A stretch of DNA of 42,157 nt from Flavobacteriaceae bacterium (GTDB lineage Bacteria > Bacteroidota > Bacteroidia > Flavobacteriales > Flavobacteriaceae), in the NCBI GenBank assembly GCA_018608765.1, contig JABAYY010000058.1, positions 58,081 to 100,237 on the forward strand, read 5' to 3'. Positions 26,402 through 35,300 of the stretch are shown here, one piece after another (within the stretch, counting starts at the first letter, position 1; every line of letters starts with the position of its first letter). A program made the position numbers and the translations under genes. The notes under the pieces are model-generated. The model searched no databases. It saw only the letters and a list, made by a program, of their open reading frames with translations, and was not told the DNA's origin.

Positions 26402-26896
26402 AATTACTTTTGTTTTTTTTCCTGTAAAGATTACTGAAATATGTTCATGTATTGAAGTTGATAATGATAGGCCCTTAAAATCTGCTTTGACAGGGTATTT
26501 TTTGTGGTTTCGATTGACAAGTACCGCTGTTTTAAATTGTTTTAAAGGAACATCCAAAAAATGCTTCACTCCATATATTAAAGTAGTGCCTGAGTTTAAT
26601 ACATCATCCACCAAGACCAAAGATTTATTTGTGTACGCATCTTTTGTGAGTGAGGTCGTGATTGGGTTTGTGGGGTTTTTCTTATCTATAGATACTTTAC
26701 AAAGAATAGGATTGATATCACAGATTTCAACCATGGCAGCTCTTAATTTTTCAGCAAACAAATAACCATTTGATTCAATGCCAGCGAGTATGATTTCTTG
26801 TTCTTCAACATTTGATTCATAAATCTGATACGCAATTCGTTTTACTTTATGATTTATTTCATCGTGATTTAAAATGCAATTTTCTGTTAAATCCAT
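26393..26896 (-). CDS. Phosphoribosyltransferase, PyrR-like
   Basis: The 167-residue type I phosphoribosyltransferase has the PRPP-binding loop LVLVDDVLNSGTTL (about residues 93-106) with the paired aspartates. The flexible loop region lies before it. Overall shape resembles PyrR (uracil phosphoribosyltransferase and pyrimidine regulator), and a base-recognition hood is not obvious, so the substrate is uncertain. It is read leftward after the S4-protein gene with a 45-nt gap. A TATCTTTG (26918-26911 on the minus strand) could be its -7 element, though no TTG lies at the right distance. Confidence 0.8.
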   Translation of the reverse strand: MDLTENCILNHDEINHKVKRIAYQIYESNVEEQEIILAGIESNGYLFAEKLRAAMVEICDINPILCKVSIDKKNPTNPITTSLTKDAYTNKSLVLVDDVLNSGTTLIYGVKHFLDVPLKQFKTAVLVNRNHKKYPVKADFKGLSLSTSIHEHISVIFTGKKTKVILE

Positions 26897-26941
26897 AGTG
26901 TTCGTTTGTTCAAAGATAAAAAGTTTTTATTCTTTATAAGT

Positions 26942-27322
26942 TTAATCCTTATTTTCTTCTCCTTCTAAATACCCGTCAATTTCTCGACGGTCTTTTTTCG
27001 TTGGACGGCCTTCGCCTTTTTGACGGTAGTAATCTTTCGAATATTTTAATAGCTCTTGTGCTTCAAATTCAGATTTAGGCGTGGTATCTGTTCTGTATAT
27101 ATCTACCAGTTTAGCTCCTACACGACTTGGGGGAATGTCCAAAACAGTCAATTGATAGTTCACTTGATTCAAGCGCACCACTATTTTGTCCATAGGATAG
27201 ACATCTCGGCTAGGCTTTACTATGGCATCATTTACTCTGATATGCCCTTTTTTACAAGCCGTTGAGGCGATGTTACGGGTTTTGAAATACCGGACACACC
27301 ATAAATATTTATCGATTCTCAT
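26942..27322 (-). CDS. S4-domain RNA-binding protein, Hsp15/HslR-like
   Basis: The 126-residue protein has an N-terminal S4 domain (residues 1-60) that starts MRIDKYLWCVRYFKTRN and contains GHIRVNDAIVKPSR, the usual RNA-binding turn. The lysine/arginine-rich C-terminus (EGRPTKKDRREID) is typical of Hsp15, which rescues stalled 50S subunits carrying nascent tRNA in Escherichia coli. Whether it does so here is inference. A TATTTTTG (27361-27354 on the minus strand) may be its -7 element. It is divergent from the FKBP lipoprotein gene. Confidence 0.9.
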   Translation of the reverse strand: MRIDKYLWCVRYFKTRNIASTACKKGHIRVNDAIVKPSRDVYPMDKIVVRLNQVNYQLTVLDIPPSRVGAKLVDIYRTDTTPKSEFEAQELLKYSKDYYRQKGEGRPTKKDRREIDGYLEGEENKD

Positions 27323-27398
27323 AAAATGTTTAAAACAACGTTAATCTTCTACACAAAAATAGTATAATATTGTATCTTGCGGAACTAAATATAAACAT

Positions 27399-28427
27399 AT
27401 GAACTATAAATATAACATACTCTTCATTTGTGCGCTGATTATTTCAGTAATCTCTTGCAGTCCCGATGATGAAGAATCTATAGTATCTGTGCCCGAAAAT
27501 GACCGTACAGAGCAGCAAGTTGTAGATAATGATACACTAGTGGTTTACTTGAATACACATTACTATAACTCAACTGAGGTAAATGCATTGGCAAACCCTA
27601 CCGTAGCGGATGTAGTGATTACAGAGTTACTTGAAGGTGATACATTGCCTAGTGATGCCACCCTTTTAATGTCAGCTGTTGAAACTAAAACAACCACTTT
27701 TTTAGAGGTTGAATATCAATATTATATCTTAAGAATCAATCAAGGTGGTGGTTCTGCCTCTCCTCGATTTTGTGACAAAGTACGTGTCAACTATTCAGGT
27801 TTACTTATGGATGGGACTAATTTTGACAGAAGTTCAACTCCTGTGAATTTTGATTTAACGAGTGTGATTCCCGGTTGGAGTCGCGTCATGCCAGATTTTA
27901 ATGTAGCGAGTACTTACACGTCCAACACAGATGGTACTATCTCCTACGACGGGTATGGAATGGGTGTTATGTTTTTACCTTCAGGATTGGGGTATTATGC
28001 TACCTATTCAGGTTCAATTCCTTCGTATTCTAATTTAGTTTTTAAGTTTGAATTGATGCAATCAGAAACCATGGATCACGATTTTGATAATGTTCCATCT
28101 TATTTGGAAGTTATAGAAGCTGATTTCGATTTATACAGTAAAGATACAGACGAAGATTTAATCGTTGATTTTATAGATGTTGATGATGATGGCGATGGAA
28201 CGGCTACTTCTGATGAAGTTCTTGTAGAAGGTTATTCAGCGGACACTAGAGCAGCTCTTCAAGCAGATTTAGATGCGCTGGTATTGGAATCAAATCAGTT
28301 ATTATCTCCAATCAAATACAATGCAGACCGAAATGATTTCACAGCAAATCGTGTTACATTATTAGATGATAACGGAAATGGAATTCCTAATTATTTAGAT
28401 GAAACAGAGTCTGATAGAGTAAATTAA
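27399..28427 (+). CDS. FKBP-type peptidyl-prolyl isomerase lipoprotein
   Basis: The 342-residue protein has a lipoprotein signal (lipobox VISC, Cys20, followed by SPDDEE). An FKBP domain spans about residues 125-225: VRVNYSG, DGTNFDRS, VIPGW and FLPSGLGYYA carry the active-site aromatic residues. About 20 extra residues sit between VIPGW and FLPSGLGY. The C-terminal third is acidic (DVDDDGDG, DDNGNGIPNYLD) and resembles thrombospondin type 3 calcium-binding repeats. It is predicted to be periplasmic, membrane-anchored and probably calcium-stabilised. The domain resembles gliding-associated FKBP lipoproteins, but I do not assign a gene name. A palindromic terminator follows. Confidence 0.88.
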   Translation: MNYKYNILFICALIISVISCSPDDEESIVSVPENDRTEQQVVDNDTLVVYLNTHYYNSTEVNALANPTVADVVITELLEGDTLPSDATLLMSAVETKTTTFLEVEYQYYILRINQGGGSASPRFCDKVRVNYSGLLMDGTNFDRSSTPVNFDLTSVIPGWSRVMPDFNVASTYTSNTDGTISYDGYGMGVMFLPSGLGYYATYSGSIPSYSNLVFKFELMQSETMDHDFDNVPSYLEVIEADFDLYSKDTDEDLIVDFIDVDDDGDGTATSDEVLVEGYSADTRAALQADLDALVLESNQLLSPIKYNADRNDFTANRVTLLDDNGNGIPNYLDETESDRVN

Positions 28428-28447
28428 ATAAAACTATTTAAAGTATA

Positions 28448-28477
28448 AAAAAAGAGTCGCAATTGCGACTCTTTTTT
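28448..28477. terminator. Bidirectional terminator between the FKBP and transketolase genes
   Basis: A perfect 30-nt palindrome (15-nt arms, AAAAAAGAGTCGCAA and complement) with A and T runs at its ends lies between two convergent genes. The fold needs the central AATT as a loop. Confidence 0.9.
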
Positions 28478-28502
28478 GGTTTATACACTCTAGTGATTTT
28501 TG

Positions 28503-29456
28503 TTATTTTCTCTTTATAACCTTCAATGCTTTCTCAACAATGCTGTCACTATTAAGACCGTATTTTTCCATCAATTGAGCAGGAGTTCCTGATTCTCCAA
28601 ACGTATCATTAGTTGCTACAAATTCTTGTGGTGTTGGGTGGTGAAGTGCTAAGACTCTCGCCACACTTTCTCCCAAACCTCCAAGGTGGTTGTGTTCTTC
28701 AGCAGTTACAATACAGCCTGTTTTGGCCACAGAATCAAGGATCGCTTTATCATCCAAGGGTTTGATGGTGTGAATATTGATAACTTCCGCAGAAATTCCT
28801 TGTTCATGCAATACTTTTGCCGCTTCAAGCGCTTCCCAAACGAGATGACCTGTCGCAACAATCGTGACATCCGAACCTTCTTGAAGTTGAATGGCTTTCC
28901 CAATTTCAAACACTTGGTCTGCAGGGGTGAAAACAGGCACTGCAGGTCTTCCAAATCGTAAATATACAGGACCTTCATAATTCGCAATAGCGATCGTGGC
29001 TGCTTTGGTTTGATTGTAGTCACACGTATTAATAACCACCATTCCAGGGAGCATTTTCATCAATCCAATATCTTCTAAAATTTGGTGGGTAGCACCATCT
29101 TCTCCCAAGGTTAATCCTGCGTGAGAAGCACAGATTTTTACATTCTTATCTGAGTATGCAATCGATTGTCTAATTTGATCGTAAACACGACCGGTAGAAA
29201 AGTTAGCAAAGGTTCCTGTAAAAGGAATTTTACCTCCAATAGTCAAGCCAGCGGCAATAGACATCATGTTTGCTTCGGCAATTCCAATTTGGAAAAAACG
29301 TTCTGGGTTTTCTTCAATAAATTGATTCATTTTTAAAGACCCAATCAAATCTGCACAAAGTGCTACGACATTTGGATTGGTTCTTCCGAGTTCTGTAAGA
29401 CCTGCTCCAAAACCACTTCTCGTATCTTTTTTTTCTGTGTATGTGTAAGTTTTCAT
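28503..29456 (-). CDS. tktB: Transketolase, C-terminal subunit
   Basis: The 317-residue protein carries the pyrimidine-binding and C-terminal domains of a split transketolase. The catalytic glutamate lies in QIGIAEANM, the substrate/thiamine loop in TLGEDGATHQ, and TAEEHNHLGGLGE belongs to the C-terminal domain. With the subunit encoded upstream it should transfer two-carbon units in the pentose phosphate pathway. It is transcribed 18 nt after the N-terminal subunit gene, so the two make one operon. Split transketolases are common in Bacteroidota. Similarity to 1-deoxyxylulose-5-phosphate synthase is only at the fold level. Confidence 0.92.
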   Translation of the reverse strand: MKTYTYTEKKDTRSGFGAGLTELGRTNPNVVALCADLIGSLKMNQFIEENPERFFQIGIAEANMMSIAAGLTIGGKIPFTGTFANFSTGRVYDQIRQSIAYSDKNVKICASHAGLTLGEDGATHQILEDIGLMKMLPGMVVINTCDYNQTKAATIAIANYEGPVYLRFGRPAVPVFTPADQVFEIGKAIQLQEGSDVTIVATGHLVWEALEAAKVLHEQGISAEVINIHTIKPLDDKAILDSVAKTGCIVTAEEHNHLGGLGESVARVLALHHPTPQEFVATNDTFGESGTPAQLMEKYGLNSDSIVEKALKVIKRK

Positions 29457-29474
29457 TATCTGTTGGTTTTGAAA

Positions 29475-30317
29475 TTAATAATCTCCTAAAGTTTCTGGGT
29501 TCTGATTTAAAGCACTTTCTAACTGTGCGTCATTGGGTGCTTTTCCGTGCCAAGCATGGGTGTGCATCATGAAATCAACTCCATTACCCATCATGGTTTT
29601 TAAGAGAACACAAACCGGTTTTCCTTTGCCAGTAGCTGCTTTCGCTGTAGTCATACCTTCAAGGATTGCTTCAATATCATTTCCATTTTCAATTTCAATA
29701 ACTGTCCAATCAAAAGCTTCAAACTTTCCTTTGATACTTCCCATTGGAAGAACATCGTCCGTAGCGCCGTCAATTTGTTTACCGTTTAAATCAATGGTAG
29801 CAATTATATTGTCAACATTTTTTGCAGAAGCATACATGATTGCTTCCCAGTTTTGACCTTCTTGTAATTCGCCATCTCCGTGAAGGCTGTAGATCAAACG
29901 TGAATCTTTATTTAATTTTTTTGTTTGTGCCGCACCAATCGCCACCGAAAGCCCTTGTCCTAAAGATCCAGAAGCAATTCGAACGCCAGGAAGCCCTTCA
30001 TGTGTTGTTGGGTGCCCTTGCAATCGTGAATTTAACAATCGAAACGTATTCAGTTCTTCTACTGGAAAATATCCAGAATGTGCAAGTACACTATAAAAAA
30101 CTGGAGAAATATGACCATTTGATAAGAAAAACAAATCCTCGTCTATCCCATCCATGTCAAAACCTTCTTTGCGATGCATAATGTTGGTGTAGAGTGCAAC
30201 TAGAAATTCTGCACACCCTAAGGAACCGCCTGGATGCCCGGAGTTTACTTTGTGAACCATTCGTAAAATATCTCTACGAACTTGAGTTGTTAAATCATGT
30301 AAATTTTTATTTGACAT
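29475..30317 (-). CDS. tktA: Transketolase, N-terminal subunit
   Basis: The 280-residue protein holds the thiamine-diphosphate domain. The thiamine signature begins at SLHGDGELQEGQNWEA (G-D-G) and ends at the conserved asparagine in IDLNGKQIDG. HPGGSLGCAEFLVALY lies near the N-terminus, and PVCVLLKTMMGNG near the C-terminus. It forms a complete transketolase with the adjacent C-terminal subunit. A TATATTTG -7 element lies 34 nt upstream on the minus strand (30358-30351), without a clear TTG at the expected spacing. Confidence 0.93.
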   Translation of the reverse strand: MSNKNLHDLTTQVRRDILRMVHKVNSGHPGGSLGCAEFLVALYTNIMHRKEGFDMDGIDEDLFFLSNGHISPVFYSVLAHSGYFPVEELNTFRLLNSRLQGHPTTHEGLPGVRIASGSLGQGLSVAIGAAQTKKLNKDSRLIYSLHGDGELQEGQNWEAIMYASAKNVDNIIATIDLNGKQIDGATDDVLPMGSIKGKFEAFDWTVIEIENGNDIEAILEGMTTAKAATGKGKPVCVLLKTMMGNGVDFMMHTHAWHGKAPNDAQLESALNQNPETLGDY

Positions 30318-30350
30318 TGACTAGGTTTTAGATGTTAAAAAATCGATCTC

Positions 30351-30358
30351 CAAATATA
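30351..30358 (-). promoter_or_regulatory. Likely -7 element for the transketolase operon
   Basis: TATATTTG on the minus strand is a perfect match to TAnnTTTG; the -33 position reads TTT instead of TTG. The rest of the 175-nt divergent gap is A/T-rich, and TACTTTTA at 30463-30470 may be the -7 element for the plus-strand sulfatase-fold gene. Confidence 0.45.
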
Positions 30359-30492
30359 ATTTTAATTTTAAAGAGATAAAGTATTTAATCTTCTATTTTT
30401 TACAATTTAACTAACAATTTATAAAAAGAAAGAACGAGTGTTTAAAAGTGTAATTTATTTTCTACTTTTACACATAATTTTGAATTAATCCC

Positions 30493-32421
30493 ATGTTAAA
30501 AACCCTTAGACTTAAAGAGTATAAAGTAATGATTTACAGACTTTTACTTGTGTATTTTTTTTATACAATAAGTCGTTTTTTGTTCTTTATTTATAATTAT
30601 TCATTTTTAGAAATTGACTCTATATTTGAGTATGTAAGACTGAGTTATCACGGACTTGCATTTGATACGACTGCTATTTTTTATTTAAATAGTTTGTTTG
30701 TTTTGTTTTCAATGCTTCCACTTGTAGTAAATACGCAGAAAGGCTATCAGAAATTTTTATTTTTCATTTACTTCGTTACAAACTTGATAGGGATGGCTCT
30801 CAATTTTGTAGACTTAATTTATTACAAATTTAATTTTAGTAGAACCACAGTTTCTGAATGGGATGTAATCGAAAATGAAAGTAATCTTCCTCAAATGTTT
30901 GTACGTTTTGCTATCAGCTATTGGCATGTTTTTCTATTGTTTTTTCTGTCTGCCGCTTTGTGGATATTCCTTTATAAAAAGGTAAAAGTGAGTACAAAAC
31001 CCTATGGGAAGAGTTTGCCTGCTTATATCATTTCATCAGTAATATGCTTTCTTATTATGGCAACTCTCATGGTTGGAGGGATTCGAGGCGATTTTAAATA
31101 CAGTACACGTCCCATTAATTTAGTAGACGCTAACAGACATACTTCTAAAATTCAACATGCAGATTTTGTGTTAAACACGCCGTTTGCAATTATTAGAACC
31201 TTTAACAAAATAACCTTTAAAAAAGTATCTTTTGATTTGCCTAAACCCATAGTTGACAGTTTAGCACAACCAATTAAAACCTATAAAAAATCCAATCCAA
31301 TCACCCCAAACATTGTTGTCTTTATTACCGAAAGTTACAGCAGAGAATATATAAGTGCATTTAATGATCCTACAGAAATTAAGGATTATGTCGGATATTC
31401 ACCATTCTTAGATTCGCTGGCAACTAAAAGTTTGATATTTAATAATGCCTTTGCAAACGGAAGAAAATCAATTCATGGGATGTCTTCAGTATTGGCTGGA
31501 ATTCCTTCTTTTAAAGATGCTTTTACGTCGTCTCCATTTGCGAATCAAGATGTGCAATCGATCGTTTCGATATTAAACAACGAAGGCTACGACACCTCAT
31601 TTTTTCACGGTGCTCCCAATGGGTCGATGGGGTTTTTAGGGTTTTCAAACATTCTAGGATTTGATCATTATTATGGAAAAACAGAATTCAATAACGATCT
31701 CTTATTTGATGGGGTGTGGGGGATTTGGGATGAACCATTTTTTCAGTACACCAAAGAAGTTTTAGATACCAAAACGACTCCTTTTTTCTCGACAATTTTC
31801 ACAGTCACTTCTCACGAACCTTACATTGTTCCTGAAGAATATGAAGGGGTGTTTCCAAAGGGAACTCTGCCAATGCATCAATGTGTTGGATATACCGATT
31901 TTGCTTTCAAACAATTTTTTGAAGCTGCCAAAAAAGAACCCTGGTTTGAAAACACAATTTTTATCATTACAGCCGATCACACCAATCAAATTTATTACAC
32001 GGAGCAGTATTCTAACCCTATTAACAGATATGCAGTTCCTATTTTGATTTATAGCCCTAATCAAGCGTATGTAGGAGTGAGTACCGAATTGGCGCAACAA
32101 ATTGATATTTACCCTACCATCTTAGACATGGTCGGATATAACAAACCATTTAGAAGTTGGGGTCGTAGTTTAGTGAATAGCAGTCCTAATAGAATGCCGC
32201 CTTATGTGATGAATTTTAACGGTCAAAATTATCAATACAGTAAGGGGAATATAATTTGTATCTTTGACGGCGTAAAAGCCATAGGTTTTTATAATATAAA
32301 TGATTTGAACTTAGAAAAAAATTTAATAGCAAACCGTACCAAAGAAATGGATTCTGTTGAGTTGGCATGTAAAGCATTTCTAAAAGATTATTTTGACAGA
32401 ATTATTGATAGAAATTTATAA
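30493..32421 (+). CDS. LtaS-like sulfatase-fold membrane enzyme
   Basis: The 642-residue protein has four or five N-terminal membrane helices (within residues 1-200) and a C-terminal alkaline-phosphatase-superfamily domain in the periplasm. Metal and active-site motifs are visible: VFITESYSRE (Glu about 280), NGRKSIHGMSS with the probable Ser nucleophile, TSHEPY, and TADHTN near the end. The group contains lipoteichoic acid synthases, phosphoethanolamine transferases and related phosphoglycerol transferases. Teichoic acid is not expected in this lineage, so modification of a lipid or polysaccharide headgroup is more likely. Substrate unknown. A phosphatase gene follows 17 nt later. Confidence 0.85.
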   Translation: MLKTLRLKEYKVMIYRLLLVYFFYTISRFLFFIYNYSFLEIDSIFEYVRLSYHGLAFDTTAIFYLNSLFVLFSMLPLVVNTQKGYQKFLFFIYFVTNLIGMALNFVDLIYYKFNFSRTTVSEWDVIENESNLPQMFVRFAISYWHVFLLFFLSAALWIFLYKKVKVSTKPYGKSLPAYIISSVICFLIMATLMVGGIRGDFKYSTRPINLVDANRHTSKIQHADFVLNTPFAIIRTFNKITFKKVSFDLPKPIVDSLAQPIKTYKKSNPITPNIVVFITESYSREYISAFNDPTEIKDYVGYSPFLDSLATKSLIFNNAFANGRKSIHGMSSVLAGIPSFKDAFTSSPFANQDVQSIVSILNNEGYDTSFFHGAPNGSMGFLGFSNILGFDHYYGKTEFNNDLLFDGVWGIWDEPFFQYTKEVLDTKTTPFFSTIFTVTSHEPYIVPEEYEGVFPKGTLPMHQCVGYTDFAFKQFFEAAKKEPWFENTIFIITADHTNQIYYTEQYSNPINRYAVPILIYSPNQAYVGVSTELAQQIDIYPTILDMVGYNKPFRSWGRSLVNSSPNRMPPYVMNFNGQNYQYSKGNIICIFDGVKAIGFYNINDLNLEKNLIANRTKEMDSVELACKAFLKDYFDRIIDRNL

Positions 32422-32438
32422 TTAAAAATTTAATAGTG

Positions 32439-33005
32439 ATGAAGAAAAAAATAGGTCTCTTTATTTTTAGTGTGATTGTAATTGGAGTTTCAAAATATGT
32501 GTATGATGTACACCTTAATTATAATTTCAAAGAAATTTCAGAAAATAAGGTTTATAAATCAGGTGTGATTCCCCCTGAAAAAATAGCGACTTATATTCAG
32601 GATCATCAGATTAACAGTGTCATCGATTTACGATTTCCTCATACTACAGACAAGGTTAACAACCCTGAAATTCCACAAGAACTTACTGCTGAAAAAGAGG
32701 CGGTTGAAAGACTTGAAGGTGTGACCTATTTTAATTTAGGAACAGATCAAGTCCCTACTCAAGAAACGGTGGATAAATTTCTTAACATTATGGACGACCC
32801 TTCAAATTATCCTGTGCTGCTTCATTGCTATCATGGAGTAGGACGCGCCCAATTATTTTCTGCAATTTATAGAATGGAGTATGAAGGATGGAGTAATCAA
32901 GATGCTCGCGAACAAACACGTATTTTACTTAAAGGGAGCTCGTTTGATGAAGGAGCGCCCAAAGGCGATTATTTAATAAACTACAAACCACGCCCGAAGA
33001 AATAA
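32439..33005 (+). CDS. Dual-specificity/tyrosine phosphatase-like protein, membrane-anchored
   Basis: The 188-residue protein has one N-terminal hydrophobic helix (about residues 5-20) and a cysteine phosphatase domain with the P-loop HCYHGVGRA (C130, R136; the HCx5R signature). SVIDLRFPH and LGTDQVPTQE fit the DSP fold. It is predicted to be inserted in the inner membrane with the catalytic domain outside the cytoplasm. The immediate upstream neighbour transfers phospho-headgroups, so it may act on a lipid or glycan phosphate rather than on a protein; this is inference. The ATG at 32439 is preferred over the GTG just before it. Confidence 0.85.
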   Translation: MKKKIGLFIFSVIVIGVSKYVYDVHLNYNFKEISENKVYKSGVIPPEKIATYIQDHQINSVIDLRFPHTTDKVNNPEIPQELTAEKEAVERLEGVTYFNLGTDQVPTQETVDKFLNIMDDPSNYPVLLHCYHGVGRAQLFSAIYRMEYEGWSNQDAREQTRILLKGSSFDEGAPKGDYLINYKPRPKK

Positions 33006-33091
33006 TAGCCATCAGAAGTTTTATACTTAGGGTATTAAAGTTACTTTTATATCCTGAAAAAAAATGACCATTAACCCTGTAATTTAAGAGT

Positions 33092-34222
33092 TTGAAATTT
33101 GATTTACTAAAAAAAGACACGGATACAAAGGCACGTGCAGCCACCATCACAACCGATCACGGAGTGATTGAAACCCCCATTTTTATGCCTGTAGGTACAG
33201 TGGGAACTGTGAAAGGGGTGCATCAACGTGAACTTAAAAATGATATCAATCCTGATGTTATTTTAGCAAATACCTATCATTTGTTTCTACGTCCTCAAAT
33301 AGATGTGTTAGAAAAAGCAGGAGGACTTCATAAATTCATGAATTGGGATCGTAATATTTTGACCGATTCTGGAGGGTATCAAGTATATTCATTATCTGCC
33401 AATCGAAAAATCAAAGAAGAAGGGGTTAAATTTAAAAGTCATATTGATGGCAGTATGCATACATTTACTCCAGAAAATGTGATGGAAATTCAGCGCAGTA
33501 TTGGAGCAGATATTATCATGGCTTTTGACGAATGTACTCCTTATCCATGTGATTATAATTACGCCAAACGATCGATGCACATGACACACCGTTGGTTAGA
33601 CCGCTGTATTAATCACCTTGAAAAAACACCGCTCAAATACGATTTTAATCAAGCATTTTTTCCAATTGTTCAAGGAAGTACATACAAAGATTTAAGACGT
33701 CAGTCTGCAGAATATATCGCCAATTCTGGAGCCGTAGGAAATGCCATTGGCGGACTGTCAGTTGGAGAGCCTGCCGATGAAATGTACGCCATGACTGATG
33801 TTGTTTGTGAAATTTTACCCGAAGATAAACCACGCTATTTAATGGGGGTAGGTACACCTATTAATATTTTAGAAAACATCGCTTTGGGTGTTGATATGTT
33901 TGATTGTGTGATGCCAACACGTAATGCCAGAAACGGAATGTTATTTACAGCCTATGGCTCCATAAATATTAAAAACCTTAAATGGAAAGACGATTTTTCG
34001 CCGATTGATCCCATGGGAATTACATTCGTAGATACTGAGTATTCAAAAGCTTATTTAAAACATTTGTTTAGTGTTAACGAATTATTAGGAAAACAAATCG
34101 CTACAATTCATAACTTAGGCTTTTATTTATGGCTTACGCGTGAGGCTCGAAAACATATCATAGCAGGAGATTTTGGAACTTGGAAAGCTATGATGGTCAA
34201 ACAAATGGATAATCGTTTATAG
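33092..34222 (+). CDS. tgt: Queuine/preQ1 tRNA-ribosyltransferase
   Basis: The 376-residue TIM-barrel enzyme exchanges G34 of GUN-anticodon tRNAs for preQ1 in queuosine synthesis. Intact motifs include TDSGGYQV, IMAFDECTPYP, GGLSVGEP and the nucleophile region VDMFDCVMPTRNARNG. The usual C-terminal zinc site CxCxxC is absent: the segment equivalent to NCDCYTC reads MGITFVD, although the later KHL histidine remains. Translation starts at TTG (MKFDLLKK), the length expected for Tgt; no nearby ATG fits. It lies 86 nt after the phosphatase gene and 4 nt before the permease gene. Confidence 0.93.
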   Translation: MKFDLLKKDTDTKARAATITTDHGVIETPIFMPVGTVGTVKGVHQRELKNDINPDVILANTYHLFLRPQIDVLEKAGGLHKFMNWDRNILTDSGGYQVYSLSANRKIKEEGVKFKSHIDGSMHTFTPENVMEIQRSIGADIIMAFDECTPYPCDYNYAKRSMHMTHRWLDRCINHLEKTPLKYDFNQAFFPIVQGSTYKDLRRQSAEYIANSGAVGNAIGGLSVGEPADEMYAMTDVVCEILPEDKPRYLMGVGTPINILENIALGVDMFDCVMPTRNARNGMLFTAYGSINIKNLKWKDDFSPIDPMGITFVDTEYSKAYLKHLFSVNELLGKQIATIHNLGFYLWLTREARKHIIAGDFGTWKAMMVKQMDNRL

Positions 34223-34226
34223 ACGT

Positions 34227-35300
34227 ATGAAAATTCTAGATTGGTATATATTAAAACGGTATTTGTTCACATTTTTCATGATGTTATTGCTGTTTGTTCC
34301 TATCGGGATTACTGTGAATCTTGCTGAAAAAATTGATCGTATTCTAGAAAATGAAGTTCCTTTTGAAGAGGTCGCTTCTTATTATTTCGATTTTACAATT
34401 TATTTTGCAACCCTCTTGTTTCCATTGTTTTTATTTCTATCCGTAATTTGGTTTACCTCAAAACTGGCAAACAATACAGAAATTGTTGCTTTTTTAAGTT
34501 CCGGAGTGTCATTTTCACGGTTTTTACGACCCTATCTAATAGGAGCTACTTTTGTTGCAGGTCTCGCTTTGATGCTGGGGATGTACTGGGCACCTATTGC
34601 GAGTAAAGGGTTTAATGAGTTTACGTACAAGTATTTAAGCAATAACAAGGTTGTTGAAACCCAACATATTCACCGACAAATAAATGATAACGAATACATT
34701 TATGTTAGTAATTTTGATACCAAAGCAAAGCGTGGAAATAATTTTACCCTTGAACATTTTGAAGGCAATAAGTTAGTATATAAAATTCATGCATCTGTCA
34801 TTCGTTATGTCGAAAAAGACAGTACCTATCAATTGACGAATTATAATTTAAGAACCATTGGTGATGATGAAGATCAGCTTGAATACAGTCGCAAAAAAGA
34901 CACTATTTTTAGCTTCGACTTACAGGATTTAACCCCTCCAATGTACGTTGCTGAAACATTGACCTATGGCGAATTAATGACCTTTATTGCCCGCGAAGAA
35001 GTGCGTGGGTCTTCCAATATCAACCGTTATAAGGTAGTGCAATATAAAAAATGGAGTTTACCAGTATCGGTTTTTATACTCACGATTATTGCTGTGGCTG
35101 TCTCTTCCGTCAAACGTCGTGGAGGAATGGGCGTCAATTTAGCATTTGGGATTGTAATTGCTATGATTTATGTGTTTTTTGATAAAGTATTTGGTGTCAT
35201 GGCAGAGCAATCTGACTTTTCACCATTATTGGCCGTTTGGTTTCCAAATATCCTCTTTGGAAGTTTAGCAATTTACCTTCTTTACAATGCAAAACGATAA
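34227..35300 (+). CDS. LptF/LptG-family lipopolysaccharide export permease
   Basis: The 357-residue YjgP/YjgQ protein has the typical six-helix layout: three helices at the N-terminus (about residues 10-115), a soluble beta-jellyroll-like periplasmic domain (about 130-265), and three C-terminal helices. It begins MKILDWYILKRYLFTFFMMLL, the characteristic first helix. With LptB and LptC it would extract LPS from the inner membrane toward the outer membrane. I cannot say whether it is the F or the G subunit. It sits 4 nt after tgt and its end overlaps the EamA gene by 14 nt. Confidence 0.9.
   Translation: MKILDWYILKRYLFTFFMMLLLFVPIGITVNLAEKIDRILENEVPFEEVASYYFDFTIYFATLLFPLFLFLSVIWFTSKLANNTEIVAFLSSGVSFSRFLRPYLIGATFVAGLALMLGMYWAPIASKGFNEFTYKYLSNNKVVETQHIHRQINDNEYIYVSNFDTKAKRGNNFTLEHFEGNKLVYKIHASVIRYVEKDSTYQLTNYNLRTIGDDEDQLEYSRKKDTIFSFDLQDLTPPMYVAETLTYGELMTFIAREEVRGSSNINRYKVVQYKKWSLPVSVFILTIIAVAVSSVKRRGGMGVNLAFGIVIAMIYVFFDKVFGVMAEQSDFSPLLAVWFPNILFGSLAIYLLYNAKR

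Noticed and set aside
27399-28427. Naming the FKBP lipoprotein gldI
   Set aside because: The size, the insert and the acidic C-terminus differ from GldI, and no gld genes are adjacent.
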